A stretch of DNA of 64,000 bases from Cyprinodon diabolis (GCA_030533445.1 CM060076.1:10904001-10968000), one strand, 5' to 3'. Shown: positions 1 to 12,600, numbered from the stretch's first letter. Numbers and translations are program-made. The notes: a model not told the origin generated them from the letters alone.

Positions 1-138
1 AACCAGTCCCCAGGCCTGAATCAGAACCAGTGGTTAAAACTGTGCTTGTGACAATAAACCTTGTTAAACCTTTTACTTCTGTTTCCGTCTCCGTGGTGTT
101 CTGCATAACTGGGTCTCACTAGTGAACCCATCATGACA
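1..138 (+). mobile_element. Probable 3' end of an LTR retrotransposon
   Basis: The stretch has an AATAAA signal at 53-58, then a T/C-rich segment with tctccgtggtgttctgc-type sequence, and ends in a CA dinucleotide at 137-138 (tcatgaca). This layout resembles the R-U5 end of fish Gypsy-type LTRs. The window begins inside it, so the 5' end, any matching LTR and the target duplication cannot be seen. It directly abuts LINE sequence, which suggests it was inserted into that LINE. It could instead be unrelated AT-rich sequence with a chance polyadenylation signal. Confidence 0.35.
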
Positions 139-780
139 GAAATATCCTGTCCAGGGGTGATGCTGAGAAACTAGTCCATGCATTTGTTACTTCAAGGCTG
201 GACTATTGTAATTCTTTACTATCAGGAAGTCCACAAACTGTAGTTAAAAGCCTTCAGCTGATCCAAAATGCTGCAGCCAGAGTTCTGATGAAAATTAAAA
301 AGAGAGATCATATCTCTCATATCCTGGCTTCTATTCATTGGCTTCCTGTTAATCTGAAATATAATTTAAAATCCTCCTTCACACCTATAAAGTCTTAAAT
401 GCCCTAGCTCCATTTTATATCAGAGATCTGATTGTAACAAAGCACTTCACTCTCAGTCTGTAGGTTTCCTAGTGGTTCTTAGAATTTCTAAAAAGTGGAA
501 TGGGAGGCAGATCTTTTAGTTATCAGGCTCCTCTCCTGTGGAACCAACTACCAGTTTTAGTCCGTGAGGCAGACACCCTGTCTACTTTTAAGGGTTGGCT
601 TAAAACTTTCCTTTTTGATAAAGCTTATCGTTGGATTGGCTCAGGTTATCCTGAACTATCCCTATAGTTATGCTGCTATAGGTTTAAACTGTTGGAGGAC
701 ATAGGGACCACTTTTCATAATTCTGTTTCATTCTATCTCTATTCTTCCATTCTCCAGTATTTGCATATGTTAAAGCTTGG
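139..780 (+). mobile_element. Decayed 3' fragment of an L2/CR1-type LINE reverse transcriptase
   Basis: From 141 the plus strand reads in frame for about 80 codons as the distal part of a fish L2-like reverse transcriptase. It contains HAFVTSRLDYCNSLLSG, then LIQNAAARVL, then HILASIHWLPV. After about 390 the frame is broken by stops and frameshifts, although later pieces of the C-terminal domain remain readable in shifted frames up to about 660. Sequence to roughly 1030 may be the element's 3' untranslated region. The catalytic part of the enzyme is absent. It compares with the far better preserved copy at 40670-41758, which carries the same LDYCNA, QNAAARLL and LASLHWLPV blocks. Confidence 0.8.
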
Positions 781-3700
781 CCTGTTTTTCAGTGTAGCCC
801 TATTTCTGTTATTGTGATGAACTGTATGTGCTCTCTTTCATCCTCTAATATGGGAGTTGGCTCAGAGCTTGTCTGCATGACTGTGTCTTTCTGTTATCCT
901 ACCAAATCTACACCACAGCTTTATTGTAATGTAGCTAATTTATTAAACCAATATGTTGAGCCTATTTCTTATCTGTCTGCCTTTTTTATAGAAATGCACA
1001 TACTGGGAGATTTAGCAGCCCTTGTATAGGTCATATACAAGAGGAGAATACTGCTAAGAAAACTATCATCTGATCTACACTCGTGCTTGTTTACAATATG
1101 ACATGCTTAAGCACAGCATTATCCTTAAGTTTATTATCAGGCGTTAAAGCTCAGAGCGATTGCATTGAGGGACAAACATTGAACTCATGTTTTGTTTTGA
1201 TATTTACTGTCTACTTCTTAGTGTGTCTTGAAAACATTCAGGCTAGATACAAAATATCACTTTCAGGATATTCAAGGAAAAGGAATAGATTAGAACCTGG
1301 AATACGAAGCAAAACTAGAACATAAGTAAAGCTCCAGGTAAACGAGACAAAAAGAGGACAACAGTAGCAGCTACAGAAGCACCAAAGGGCTGGAGGGTAC
1401 TAATAAACACCAATCATTTCAGAATTAATTTTGAAGTTGAATGAATTTTAAAGAGAGGTTGAATAATCTCTTTTTACCTGGGAATGTTAAGCCTCAAAAT
1501 TAAATGTATTACCAGGTGCTCTTCTCATTTATATCTCTTACACGGTAGAATCAGATACCTCCCTCTCCAGAGTATCTGTTTGTGCCTGAGCAAAATTTGA
1601 TGTGGGCATGAAATAAGAAACTTATATGACAAATCATATTAATGTTTAATCATAAAATGCTCCCTCTACTATCATTTCATATGGCAATAATCTGTTCATG
1701 AATTTCCCATAGAACAGCTTTTCCAATTTAACTTTTATCTATGATGTCCAAAATTTCGAGAGCCTCAATGTGATTATAGAGATTCAAAATCTTACTTTCA
1801 CCTTTTGAGAATTTCCGTCTAGGTATTTGGAGTGTCCTGGTGAAATTAGTTTGTGAATATTAAATGCTTTGTAAACATGAATGAGAAGTACTACAATAAT
1901 CAATGCCCAAAAGGATTATTATGTGACATTCTTTTTTTTTTTAAGTAGGATTACATATTTATTTGTAATTAACTAGTTTATCTACTAACTGGTAAAACAG
2001 CTTGCCAATTCCATACCCTGCAAAAACAGGAAATCTTAATAAGTCAATCCATCTTAAAATATGTGCAGTTTATCTTGAATTGAGTAAGTGAGGCCCTTTG
2101 CCTACAGAATGAGACAATTTATATTTATAATTTAATAAAAAACTACTGCAGTCCCCCTAAAAATCTTACTTAAAGGGGAAAAATATTAATTCCATTGGCA
2201 GATCATCATATTTACCTACATAAATTAAGTAAATACACTTATTTTTATGTTTAGATTTTTAGATCTGCAGTGTAATAAATTATGAATTTTCTTGTAAGAA
2301 TTATGACTTTCTAAAAGTAATATTCAAACAATAATTTCTTTGAGTGTTTGTTTACCAGCTTGCTCTGCTTAGGAGCCCTGGAGTCATATTGCATTATCTA
2401 AAGACTTCTGCAGAGTCGTCTTAGCATCAAATTAAACACTGAGACCTGTAGCATGACAAAACGTATGTTTATAAAGAGTAAAAATAAATTTGGAATAAAT
2501 AAAAATGGAAATTTGCTGTGTAATTTTTTGTAACAGCTCAGAAGTACAGCATGAACTGAATAAACATGCTTCACTCACCCAATACCAACAGTTTACTCCC
2601 ACAATGACAATTGCAACAAAGCACTAATTGCTCACACACTCCAATCGAGATGCAATGGTCCCCACTCAGGAAAAACAAGCGCATCAAATTTTGTCTATTT
2701 TCAATGCGCACCGTCTGCATTTACGCCCCTTTGAAACGAGGACAAAAGGACCAGTGTGTGTGAACACAACTTGTCGCCTTTCGTTGTGTCAATCTCCATT
2801 AGTGCAGGAGCGCTGTTTGAGTGCAACTTTGTGAATAGGGCTCATTCTTTTCAATCATCTGCTTCCAGGGGGAACAGAGGCAGGAATTTCACTCCTCTCC
2901 CTCTCTGGCTTACCACAGCTATGTGTAGGTGCATCGACTGTGACTAACGTTACCAGCTGACATCTCAGTGGAACTATGACATGGGAAATGTCACAAGTTG
3001 ATTTGAATGGTCTGGGCTTTAAGAGTTTAGCATAAAAACTGAGCTGCAAATCAAAAGTCTGCACTCTTCTTGAAGCAATAAGGTTGAAAAAAAACCTAAA
3101 CAAAGCACAACAACAAAATGTATATCATAGAAAAAAGTATGAAACAACAATCTAACAAAACACATTATTGAGGAAAACAAGTCAGCAAAGGCATATATTA
3201 AATACAACCTTAGAAAACAAAATGAACAGGAAAAACAAAAGTAGTTTTAGGAGCTCTGGGTCAGAACATCCCTTTGCTTTTTCATACCTCCATTTTGTTC
3301 GCATGCACTTAAACCACGCTTGATAAATGTGCTCTGGTTAAGCATTTCCATAACTTATGGAAATAAACATAATCATCATTAGTTACAATGTCATAATAAT
3401 CATAAAAATTATATATTCTTATTTACTTAGTTTTATTTTAAAATTTGTAGTCTTTCTTTACATTCTGTTTATTCATTTAGCTTTCAATCCACTTCTAGAC
3501 CTGTTGGGTTTATTACCTCTTATTAGGCCAAAATCTTTTTTTGGCTGTGGAGTCTAAGTAGAACATTTACTTTAGATTAATGGATGTCAGTTAAGGTACT
3601 AAATTTCTCAAATGCAATAAAATTAAAGGGAAAAACATGAGGACCCAATGGTAGCATTCTAATTTTTCCCATGACTTTTAGGAAGTCATGTGACAAATCA

Positions 3701-5689
3701 AATTATATATATTTGACATGCTAAAAAGGAAAAAAAAAAAACATATTCCATGTAATCAGAGACATATTTCCTGGTCCATCTCAATCTCTGAAAAATATAT
3801 TTTTTTACTATTAAATGAGTAAAACTTAATATTAACCTTAATAGGATTTGCAAATCAAATAATAATGTGAGACATTAAAATGGAAAGGATCCCAAATCCT
3901 GGAAAAATAGCATCTGATCCCTTGAAGTACAGTATTTTTTAAACAATACTAAGCTTTCATTTCAATCAAATTGATATGCCATATACATACCAGATGACAA
4001 GAAAACAAGCAAATGCTCAAGCATTTTATCATAATGTCCTATAATGTTACAAACAAATGGATATTCCATGCATTATAAAGTCTCTTTATCACATTTTACT
4101 GCCATGTGATAGTAAACACACAAACAGAAAATCAGATTTCCTTTAAGCATGTGTCCTCTACATGAACTCAATAAAACTATGAGAGCAGAACATCACTGCA
4201 GCAGTGTTACTGAAACGTATGCAGATTCCAGTGATTAAAAAGTTGTTCCTGAATTTTTTTAACACATAAATTATTGTGCACACAAAAATGTCACCATAAA
4301 TGAGTGTTTTACTGTGAGACTCCAAAGAAAGGTGAAATATTCAGCTTAAATGAGTGAAAATTCAGTATGAAGAGCTTTTGAGTTGTCTTTTGCACTTTAT
4401 ATCTGTGTAAAAGAGTTCACACACACAAAAAAAAAGAAAAACACACACAAACCTCTCTCTTTCGTATGAAAGCACACAGTTCAATTTGAAAAAGATGAAA
4501 AGAAACCGACAAATAAATCCTAATGCTAAAAACATCCTAAAAAATTGCAGGATTGTGCTCAAGTTTTAGATGTTGAAATACATGCCACTCATTCTTTGCC
4601 TCTACAGGACAACAGATAGCATCTTTGCACAAAGGAAATTCAGCAGTTTATGTTCATTATAGTTGAGGTTTTGTTTAAATGAAAGATTTTAGTCTCCAAT
4701 TTTCTTTAATTTCAATGGAAAAAAATTTTTGTTTTAGGATAACAAATAAGGAAACTGGTTGTGCAGAAAACTGAGGCTTAATATTTACTATAAAATTACA
4801 TAGTCCATTTTTCTTTAGATTAAAACAGAATTAAAAGTCTTGAGTTTCATAAAGCTACTTTAAAAATAGATTGAAGTTCAGCAATTTAATTTCACTCTTT
4901 CCAAACCATCTTCCTATAGTTTTACATATACTTAGAGAATATCATATCTTTCTCAGTCTACTGGAATAAGCAAGAGTGAAATCTTCTCTTCAGTAGTTAC
5001 TGATAATATGTCTCTGTAATTCTTTAATCTAAACTGAATTACATTATGTGGCTAACCCAATTAGACTCCTAAAGCTAATCCTCTGTGGGTGGGGGGGGGG
5101 GATCTCCAGAGAACAATACAAACCTCCCACACAAATATCTGCCACATGACAGACTGGGGTAGCGTCAGGACTCATATAGCTACAAGACTGGTTTTAATGA
5201 CAGTAAGCTAGTTTTTTATGTCGTGTTTATTAGATTGTTATGCAATTCCGGATGACATTTTAGAATAATGGAGGCTTGATGGCGAGTGGAAATCAGAGAC
5301 TGTTGATGTGAATGAAGAAAATATGAAGTATTGTCTCTGGAAACAAAATATTCATCACTGAAAAAAAATACCATGCTGTAACTGGAGAAAGCAAACAGTA
5401 GAAATCAAAGTTTCAACTGTTTAGACAATGTATGAGGGAGAAAAACAAGATGGATACCCATGACTCTCCTATTTGCCCACTATGCACATAGGTACCTGCT
5501 GAGCAGCTTTAATTAGCCCAATGTTCTTTTGCTTATCTAATTAAAAATGCACATTTCTATTATTAATGTATGTGAGGAAAGCAAGCAGGTGGGAGCTGAA
5601 AAGGGCATGCACAGTGTAATGACACAAACAATTCCTTTGGTTGCATTTATGGAATTTTTTTGTGAAAACAATAGTACATAATATAACAT
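781..5689. other. Non-coding AT-rich DNA, no recognised gene
   Basis: I see no conserved protein, RNA gene or bounded repeat. Short ORFs here have no recognisable motifs. A G11 run lies at 5091-5101, and there are several A or T tracts, for example near 1931-1942. The first 250 bases may still be LINE 3' untranslated sequence. Confidence 0.5.
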
Positions 5690-6180
5690 GCCATAACATA
5701 GCATACCAAATGTATTTAAAAAGCACTTTTTACATCCAGCAGGACCAAAGTGATGTACACATTTAATAAAATTCAAATAATAAATCATAAAAACAATAAA
5801 TTAAGTGGTGTATAAAAGAAGTAATAAAACACCTGTAGTTTGTCCATTTTCCATCTGCGCTCAGCTCTGCGACATTCTCGCCTGGCAACTTGTGCGTCAT
5901 CATTTAACCAGGTGTTCATGCCTGGTTTTAGAGTGTCTAATTTTTGATGGCACCACTGAATTTTATTTCCTGCCATCTTCTGATTAAAAGCTGATGAAAA
6001 GTGACCTGCAGTAGAAGGGTTAAGAACACAACAGAGCCAAGCTGCAGGACGAGGTTTAGCTTTGGTACAGGACAACTCTATTTTCAATAAAACAAGCCTG
6101 TGATCTGAAAATAATGGGTCACTCATCACCAAGTTAGAAACCGGTAGACCATACGATAAAACCAGATCAAGATTATGCAT
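5690..6180 (-). mobile_element. Internally deleted L2-type LINE: endonuclease end fused to 3' UTR
   Basis: On the minus strand, 6180 to about 5850 encodes the end of an apurinic-type LINE endonuclease domain. It has HNLDLVLSYGLPVSNL, then SDHRLVLLKIEL (the SDH motif typical of the domain), and a basic linker with RRECRRAERRWKMDKLQV. Instead of the reverse transcriptase, the sequence passes directly into what looks like the L2 3' untranslated end at about 5790-5690: a short hydrophobic run, a stop, then text such as acatcactttggtcctgc followed by a gtgctttttaaata-like tail. The whole reverse transcriptase is therefore missing between the two. It lies just downstream (minus-strand sense) of a separate reverse transcriptase end at 6553-6347. 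Confidence 0.7.
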
Positions 6181-6346
6181 AACAGTGTGTACTTTTGTAT
6201 CTAGTATAGAATTTAATCTATGTTAATGAGATGTTGCATAACTTATACCTCAAAGTAAGATAAAGTATTGGTAAAGCATTTTTCTGTTGCAAGACAATTC
6301 AATGTGTCATACATGAATGATAATGCATAAGATAACACATTCACTT

Positions 6347-6553
6347 TCATCTAAAATAAATTTGGGTTTCAGAATTTTTGCAGTCATCGGGCAGTTCATT
6401 CCACATTAGTGGAATATAAGAACTGATTGCTACTGCTCCATGTTTGGCTCTGGTTCTGTCGATGCAGAGAAAACCTGAAGCAGAAGACCTGAGCGGTCTG
6501 GAAGGTTCATATGAGGACAACCAGTTTCTGTCAGATAAGAAATAAGCGCACAA
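6347..6553 (-). mobile_element. C-terminal scrap of an L2-type LINE reverse transcriptase
   Basis: The minus-strand reading frame contains PSRPLRSSASGFLCI, then RTRAKHGAVAISSYIPLMWNELPDD, which is the usual C-terminal block of L2-like enzymes (LRSS, R.K.G..A, LWN.LP). It ends at a stop soon after, without the usual full C-terminal helix. Because it lies upstream, in minus-strand sense, of the endonuclease fragment at 6180-5850, it cannot be the continuation of that copy unless the locus was rearranged. Confidence 0.65.
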
Positions 6554-7282
6554 TGTAGCCCAAACCCAGAAGGTTAATTTCTATCTCTGTGTTTTGCTAA
6601 ATGATTAAAGCTGTAATTCAGATGTTGTAAAAAAAAAAGAAAGGTATTTACTTTATTTACTACAAGGCAAACTTAAACAAGACCTCAAATAAACAGTTTC
6701 CTTTTGTGACAGTTTAAATCTAAAGAAAAAAGACAGGATTGCATTAAGAGTGATATTCACTTTATATGTGATGGGTTCATCTGATTTCCTTTAGTTGTGT
6801 GGAAGTTCAAACAGCATGGGCACGTTGGCCGTCACAATACCCAGGGAGGAGAAAATGCTAATTAAAGTTGATAGAGAGTAAGATTACTCCCAATGAAATG
6901 TGTTATGTATGGCCAAAGGCGGAAATGCCATCAGAGAGGAAGAACTCAATGCTTAATATGCATCATACAAATAGCCTGATAACAGCTTTAAAACCCCCAA
7001 AGGAAGAAAAATATGCATCATAATACTGATGTAATTGAATTTGATGTTTGTCCTTAATGGCCCTTTTTACATCTGTAGGGATGAGGGGGATGCCTGCAAT
7101 TCGAAGAAAGACACTCCAACTGTTATGTTTGTCTGTTTGGTTGCAGGAGGAACTGACACATCAAAAATACTGCAGATGCCATCTTTGGGAAAGAAAATCC
7201 CATTTTAAGACATCAAATAGAAACTTAAGGCTTGGGAAGAAACTGATAGGTAAAATATGCAATAACTCTACTCATTGAATTG
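6554..7282. other. Non-coding, nothing recognised
   Basis: No supported feature. A 76-codon ORF at 7048-7278 has no recognisable domain, and its position just before a Penelope-type tail suggests a chance frame. Confidence 0.4.
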
Positions 7283-7352
7283 AAAAAGCTTCCTGGATGG
7301 AAAGCAAAATGTTTTCAAACTTGGAAACCAAGTCCAGTGGATTGTTTTTTAA
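7283..7352 (+). mobile_element. Penelope-like element 3' tail remnant
   Basis: It contains the motif series agcttcctggatgg, then ttttcaaacttggaaacc, then aagtccagtggat. The same series ends the Penelope-like copy at 18165-18230 and recurs at 16660-16740 (inverted), 53355-53430 and 55040-55090 (inverted). No coding sequence remains. Confidence 0.65.
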
Positions 7353-9060
7353 AATTTCTTTGGAGGAACCCTACTCATGTTGCAAAATTGATTGTTAGAA
7401 AACCACTTTTTGCTCACTGAAAAAAAAATAAAAGAATGAGCTTCCTGTTTCCTCAGCATAGCCCCAGAATACTTCATTGAGCAAGTAAAAAGCAAAAAGA
7501 CCGCAGGAGTAATGAACTATTCCCTGCAAACTATTATAATAAAGTTATAGAGGGGTTACCAATAAATGTTTTAACAGAGTAGGTCAGTTCAAAAGCTATT
7601 TTACCATATTCCAAAGAAGTGTATAGGAAATTCTTAAAAAAAAAACTCTAGTAAAATCTCTGTAGTTATTTTGGCTATTAACAAACAGAAATGACAATAA
7701 ACAAGCCATAATAACCCCAACTGACCTTACACAGGAAGTGTCATTTCTGATTTCATCATAGACAGTGATAAAGTGTACTTAAAGTGAATGTAAGCATCTG
7801 GGTTCAACTGTATTAACAGATGCAAGCAATATTTATTTTCAATATATATCTTAGTATTTCAATAACTGTTACTAGCTGGATTAATCCTGCTTAGTCTTTA
7901 ATTACCAAGGAAAAGAAAAAGACTTCAATGTCTTATTCTTAGTTTTAAATTTTTCGCATGTATGCTTGAGTACAGGTCTGTGTACTGCCCATATTTTGTG
8001 CAGCATTCATCCTTTTGTTAATGACAAAGGGGCTTAATTGTTCCTTTTGTTCAGAGAGCTCTTGTTGAGAAACAGAATTTGTCAGGAATATTATTAAAAC
8101 TTATTCAACAGGAGATTCTAACCTCATTGTTAAACAACAGTCTTTTTAACAGTGAATAAAGAACAGATCTTCCTTTTTATGTCACTATGTCATACAAAGT
8201 CTAGTCTTTAGGAATATATACCTCAGTTTTCACCAGACTTAATTGGAACTGGATTGGGTAGCAGCTGTGAAGGAGACTACTTCTTAAGGAAGCGTAGGTT
8301 CTTCTGTAGTTGCATCTAGTCTGTTTTGGAGAGAACAATCTCCCCTGCCAGCATCTGCTGGGGTAAGAGCATCAGAGGAAATTGCTTAAAGAAGCTCAAC
8401 AAGCTGAAAATAACCAGTGACTGCTAATAAAGAAGGCTACCTCTCTTCTAGAAACTCCTTTTCAGCCTCTGGAGATGATTTCACCAAAAAAATAAAAAAT
8501 AAAAAAATTCATAAAATAAAGAATATTATGGACAACCCTAAGTGCCCACTTTAGAAAACTGTAATACAAAAACAGCAGTGTCTTCCTTCAAAGGCTTCTC
8601 CACATCTGGTGTAGAGGGGACATACAACTACAGAGCTTTCCTGCCTATAGGAATATACAAAACAATGCAATTGACCGGCCGAAACAATGCAAAAAAAGAA
8701 ATAAATAAATAATAATCAAATAAAAGAAAAAGAAAACGAGTTTCTACAACATTTAATTTCCCTTTGGGTATTGGGTAAAAGTATTTTTGAATTAAATTAA
8801 CTCTATTTTGGAGAACATAATTTGAAAATATAAACCCTATGAGATAAGTTATAAATAAGATTCAAAACAGGCTGCTTTCAGCAGTTATCTCTTGTAATTG
8901 CTCATTTATCATAATAGTTTTTCCATTTAAATATAAAAAATGTATGGTAATATTTGTTTTTTTATATTTGTCTTTTAATAGATTTTGCCTCCCTCTCTCC
9001 AGTTTTTTTCCACGTCTATTGGGGTGTACAAATTGCTTCCCTTATCAGTCCTTAAATCTA
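7353..9060. other. Non-coding AT-rich DNA upstream of the CpG-rich promoter
   Basis: No gene, RNA or bounded repeat recognised. AT-rich simple sequence is present, for example A-rich stretches at about 8488-8520 and 8690-8740. Confidence 0.4.
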
Positions 9061-9165
9061 CCACAGAAACCGCACGTCGCCTGAGAGCTACATCCGAATC
9101 TGTTGCTAGAGCAACGGCCTCCCTCTATCCCATCACGTTTGTACTTTATCGTCCATTCATAGTTC

Positions 9166-9175
9166 TATCGCGAGA
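9166..9175. promoter_or_regulatory. Second CGCG element, one mismatch
   Basis: The sequence tatcgcgaga differs from the consensus at one position and starts 53 bases upstream of the perfect copy. Paired or spaced copies are common at such promoters. Confidence 0.4.
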
Positions 9176-9218
9176 GCACGCAACGCCTTCTATTTGAAAA
9201 CGCTGATATCTCGCGAGA

Positions 9219-9228
9219 CTGCAACGGG
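9219..9228. promoter_or_regulatory. TCTCGCGAGA palindromic promoter element
   Basis: Exact ten-base palindrome. This is the known CGCG promoter element recognised by BANP when unmethylated. The CpG-rich surroundings suggest it is functional. Confidence 0.65.
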
Positions 9229-9239
9229 GGAGAGGCAGT

Positions 9240-9485
9240 GACCTAATCGCCGTTGCAAGGCGGAGCGAACCGCTGCAACTTTGGATGAACTTCTGATTTG
9301 AACACACCGAGAGGCGGTTGGTGAAACGCACGGAGCGCTTGATAAATAAGTGCAGACTTAAATAAGGGGTTCTGCTTATCACACATTGCAGACCCTCTTC
9401 ATTTAATTTCTCAATTGACCAGCGAGAGAGGCGTTTTTTTTGTTCTTTCTTCGCGAGGAGGCAGACAAGGTGGAAATGAATAAAG
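9240..9485 (+). other. Candidate first exon (5' UTR plus possible start codon)
   Basis: The candidate exon ends in AAAG at 9485, directly followed by GTAAGT at 9486-9491, a perfect vertebrate donor. The last ATG before it is at 9476 (context ggaaatga), giving ATG AAT AAA G, so the exon would end after the first base of a codon (M-N-K plus one base). An upstream ATG near 9284 gives only a three-residue frame. The 5' boundary is not visible. I set it just after the CGCG elements, where such promoters usually start transcription. The ATG may not be the true start, and the exon could be wholly untranslated. A second perfect donor 168 bases later would extend the exon but meets an in-frame TAA, so the short form is the better coding candidate. 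Confidence 0.4.
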
Positions 9486-9650
9486 GTAAGTACATTCACG
9501 CCTCTTTCGGTCTTCGCAGTGACAAACAGGAGAAGCAAACGCTGAGGAAAGCTTCTTGTCAGTATTTATTTGTATTTCCAATCGATTAATCTGTCAAGCT
9601 AAGGTGACATTTAGAAGAAAAAAACTCAACCAAAAAGTTTAGCTAACGGC

Positions 9651-9659
9651 CAGGTAAGT
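9651..9659 (+). other. Alternative splice donor CAG|GTAAGT
   Basis: A perfect consensus donor at 9654-9659 after CAG. Reading through the first donor from the ATG at 9476 gives about 37 codons and then a TAA, so use of this site would produce a non-coding or very short-frame first exon. It may serve an alternative transcript start inside the same CpG-rich patch. Confidence 0.35.
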
Positions 9660-12600
9660 CTGCCGCTCTGCTCGTTCATAATGGCTAACCTCCAAATTAA
9701 TTAGCAGCGTTTCTCAAATGATTTGTCAGTTATGAGATAGGATGAAGCTTTTTATTTTATTTTATTTTTTTGCGTAGCTTTGTGTCCCATTCATTATGCC
9801 CTAACACATAAGATAACGATCCACCGTTGGAATCAGTAGACAGGAAATCAAAGATAATGATAATTGTTTGTTTTAGTCATTCCGTGACTGCAGCAAACTG
9901 CTGCCCTGCTGTCGCGGGTTTCCTGTCTGTCTCTGTCTCGCTGATCGACCCCCTTTTTTGTGGGGGACTTTGAGTCCTAGTCAGAGCAATGCTTGTGCAA
10001 AGGTGCTATCGAGGTTCTCATGCTACCGAAAGGGAATTTAAACCTGAGCTCATGTGGGGGTTACATTCCACTGCACTCTTTGCATAAAGCTGCCAATGTG
10101 AAGTCCTGCAGATCCTTTTTTTTTTGGAGCTTCCCTAAAGGAACGTGTAATTAATCGTGCATAATCTGTCATTTGCAAAGAAAAACTACCGCCGGGGAGT
10201 TTGCATGGAGTTTGCACTGTCTAGAGCTATATCATTAATCAAAATGGCGGTCTGGGTAGACAGATTTGAAAAGTGATACAGCAGATGTTTTTCTCATCAA
10301 GTGATTTGATAAAAATGAGAATGAGCTGTTTTATAGATAATAGCTTTGAAGTTTAATAATAAAAAAATCCTCTCTTGTCTCAGACCTTTCTCTCTGCCTT
10401 GAAGGCATCCTGGGAGGAATGTTAATTGTAAATGGACCCCCCCTATAGTTGCTCTTTCTTTTATTATTATAGCCCTGTCCACCTGTGGAGTCTTCTTGGG
10501 GCTACCAGCTCCAGCCCTTCAGGGGTCCAGCATGCACACCAGTAGCAATCTGCTTCCCTCTTTTGACAACTCCTAAATGAGCATGTCAAAAAAAGACATA
10601 ACTGGACATTTTCCACTTATAGCACAATTGCTGTGATATCCAAGCACTCATTTCTCCAGGAATGCATTTAAATTGTTACTGGGCTTTTTTTTTTTTATCC
10701 CTGAATTTTCTGGATCGGATCCACAAACTTTTATATATTAGCCATTAAACATCTAATGTGAGCTCAGCTTGAATGCCAAGGCTGAGCCGATCCGCAGGCT
10801 GTGTCGCTTTTACAGTATTAAGTAGACTGCTGAAATTGCTTGTGTAGGTGGAGGCGTGCATGTTCTGTCACACATGGAGCCGGTGAATAATAAAGGATGT
10901 GGGAAAACAGGAAAGGGGGAAATATCGGAGCTGTTGATGGAGAGCTGGAAGATTAGTTGTAGAGCTGATCATGTACTGAAATTGTATTCTTGTTCTTTGG
11001 TTAGATGGCTCAACTAGGCTGAAAAGTTTCTTCAGAAGGGTTTGGGTTAGATGCACTGTGAGCACAGATGAGAATTTTTTATTTAATGTCTCAGAACATG
11101 TGTTATTTTTCAGCTTTGTTTCAAAAATGGTTTCCTTTTGGAAGAGGTTATTTGACTGTGTTCTTAGAGAGTCTTAGAAATAGTTCCTCAGGAAAGAAAG
11201 GACCTTTTGAATCCCAGCACATGCAATGCATCACTAACAGTGGCTGGTGATGGGGTTTCACCTGTTTATGACCTCCCACGCAGTTACTGTTTTAGTTCTG
11301 TTGCTCTTTCCTCCATCTGTACCACCTACGATCCTTCCCTCCCTTTTTCAATCTCTGCCGGTATCTTTTTTTCTTTTTCCAAGTCTCACTTTCTTCCTAG
11401 TATAGGAGGCATGCCAGGACTCTGACATTCTCATTTCTACCCACAACTCTCACCTCATTTTACCCCTTTTTGCCCCCAGTTTAAAGAACTTGTTCATCAG
11501 TCTATTTGGAAGGACTTCACTGATCTTTAGGGTGAATAAGAATGTCTAAAAAAATAAGTCTTTGCCAAAGAAATATGGAGAAAAGTAACGGTTTTGTTTG
11601 GAGATGCCTTGGTCATGGTTTTAATTGCCAGTACCAATTTCCAATCTTTCCCTTTTTTTTCAAAGAATATAACATACAAGAAAAAAATAAAACAGTCTTG
11701 GATTTAGTTTCAAGCAAAAAGAAAAAGAAAAGCATATTGTTTGAATTTATACATTAACCGTAACTTTGGTTGGACTTATTAAAATAAAACTCATAAATTC
11801 AGCTTTATACTTGTCATACTGGGGCGGTGGAAGGTTTTTCATTTCTGATCAGAGCTGGTCTGGAGGAAAAAATCATCTTATTCCAATTTCTGCAAGATTT
11901 GACTTATTGTTACACCTCTGTTGTTGCTGATGAAAGGTATTAAGCAAAGTTAATGAACTTTAAAAGAATAATTAAAAAAAAGGAAATTGATGGCTGTTTT
12001 TATAAAACAGTTTGCTGAATTTAGTTGCATATAAACAAAAAGAAACTGTGAGGGTGATATATAAACTGTCTTTAAATATGTTTAGTGTGGCCTTTTACTG
12101 TGCTATGTAAAGATAATTAGTTTAAGATTGTATTCAAACTTTATTTTTTATTGTCTTGCAATGTACTTTTTATTGTGTGTTTTCATTTATAGACAAGGGA
12201 TTGAAATTTCCTGACTCTAAAAGCTGCTAAATAAATAAACTTGCATTGACTTAAGCTGCATAACTATGAAAAAAAAAAAAGAAATTGAAATATATTATCA
12301 TCCACCCTCATTGAGGCTATGTATTAGAATTAGAGCTACACTAACACAACATGCTAACTGACTGTTATGTTACACATGCTGCGTTGGTCATAATCCAAAT
12401 TCCTCACTGGGTGTTCACCGTTTCAAATAGTAACCAAAGAAAGACTTTAGATACAAAGACATGGATGTAGCTTTGCTGGAATCACTGCATCTATGTGCCC
12501 TTTTGAAGCGCTAGCCTGCATTTCATTTTCTTGTAGCAAACAACCCTTGCAGTGCTTTCTCTGATATGTGAAATTGCATATCACTTTGATCCATAGTGTT

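Larger units (their letters stand above)
9061..9475 (+). promoter_or_regulatory. CpG-rich promoter region with TCTCGCGAGA elements
   Basis: By hand count there are 25 CpG dinucleotides in 9061-9360, against very few in the flanking kilobases. This is a small CpG-island-like patch in AT-rich DNA. It holds a perfect TCTCGCGAGA palindrome at 9219-9228, a one-mismatch copy at 9166-9175 (tatcgcgaga) and a partial copy (ttcgcgag) near 9450. In vertebrates this palindrome is a core element of many TATA-less housekeeping promoters and is bound by BANP. A weak AT-rich ttaaataa lies near 9358. The downstream splice donor at 9486 sets the likely direction as plus. Divergent transcription is possible, but no minus-strand exon is evident. 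Confidence 0.6.

Noticed and set aside
12160..12250. LINE 3' tail (ctaaataaataaac)
   Set aside because: Too short and too AT-rich to separate from chance. It is mentioned only in the intron description.
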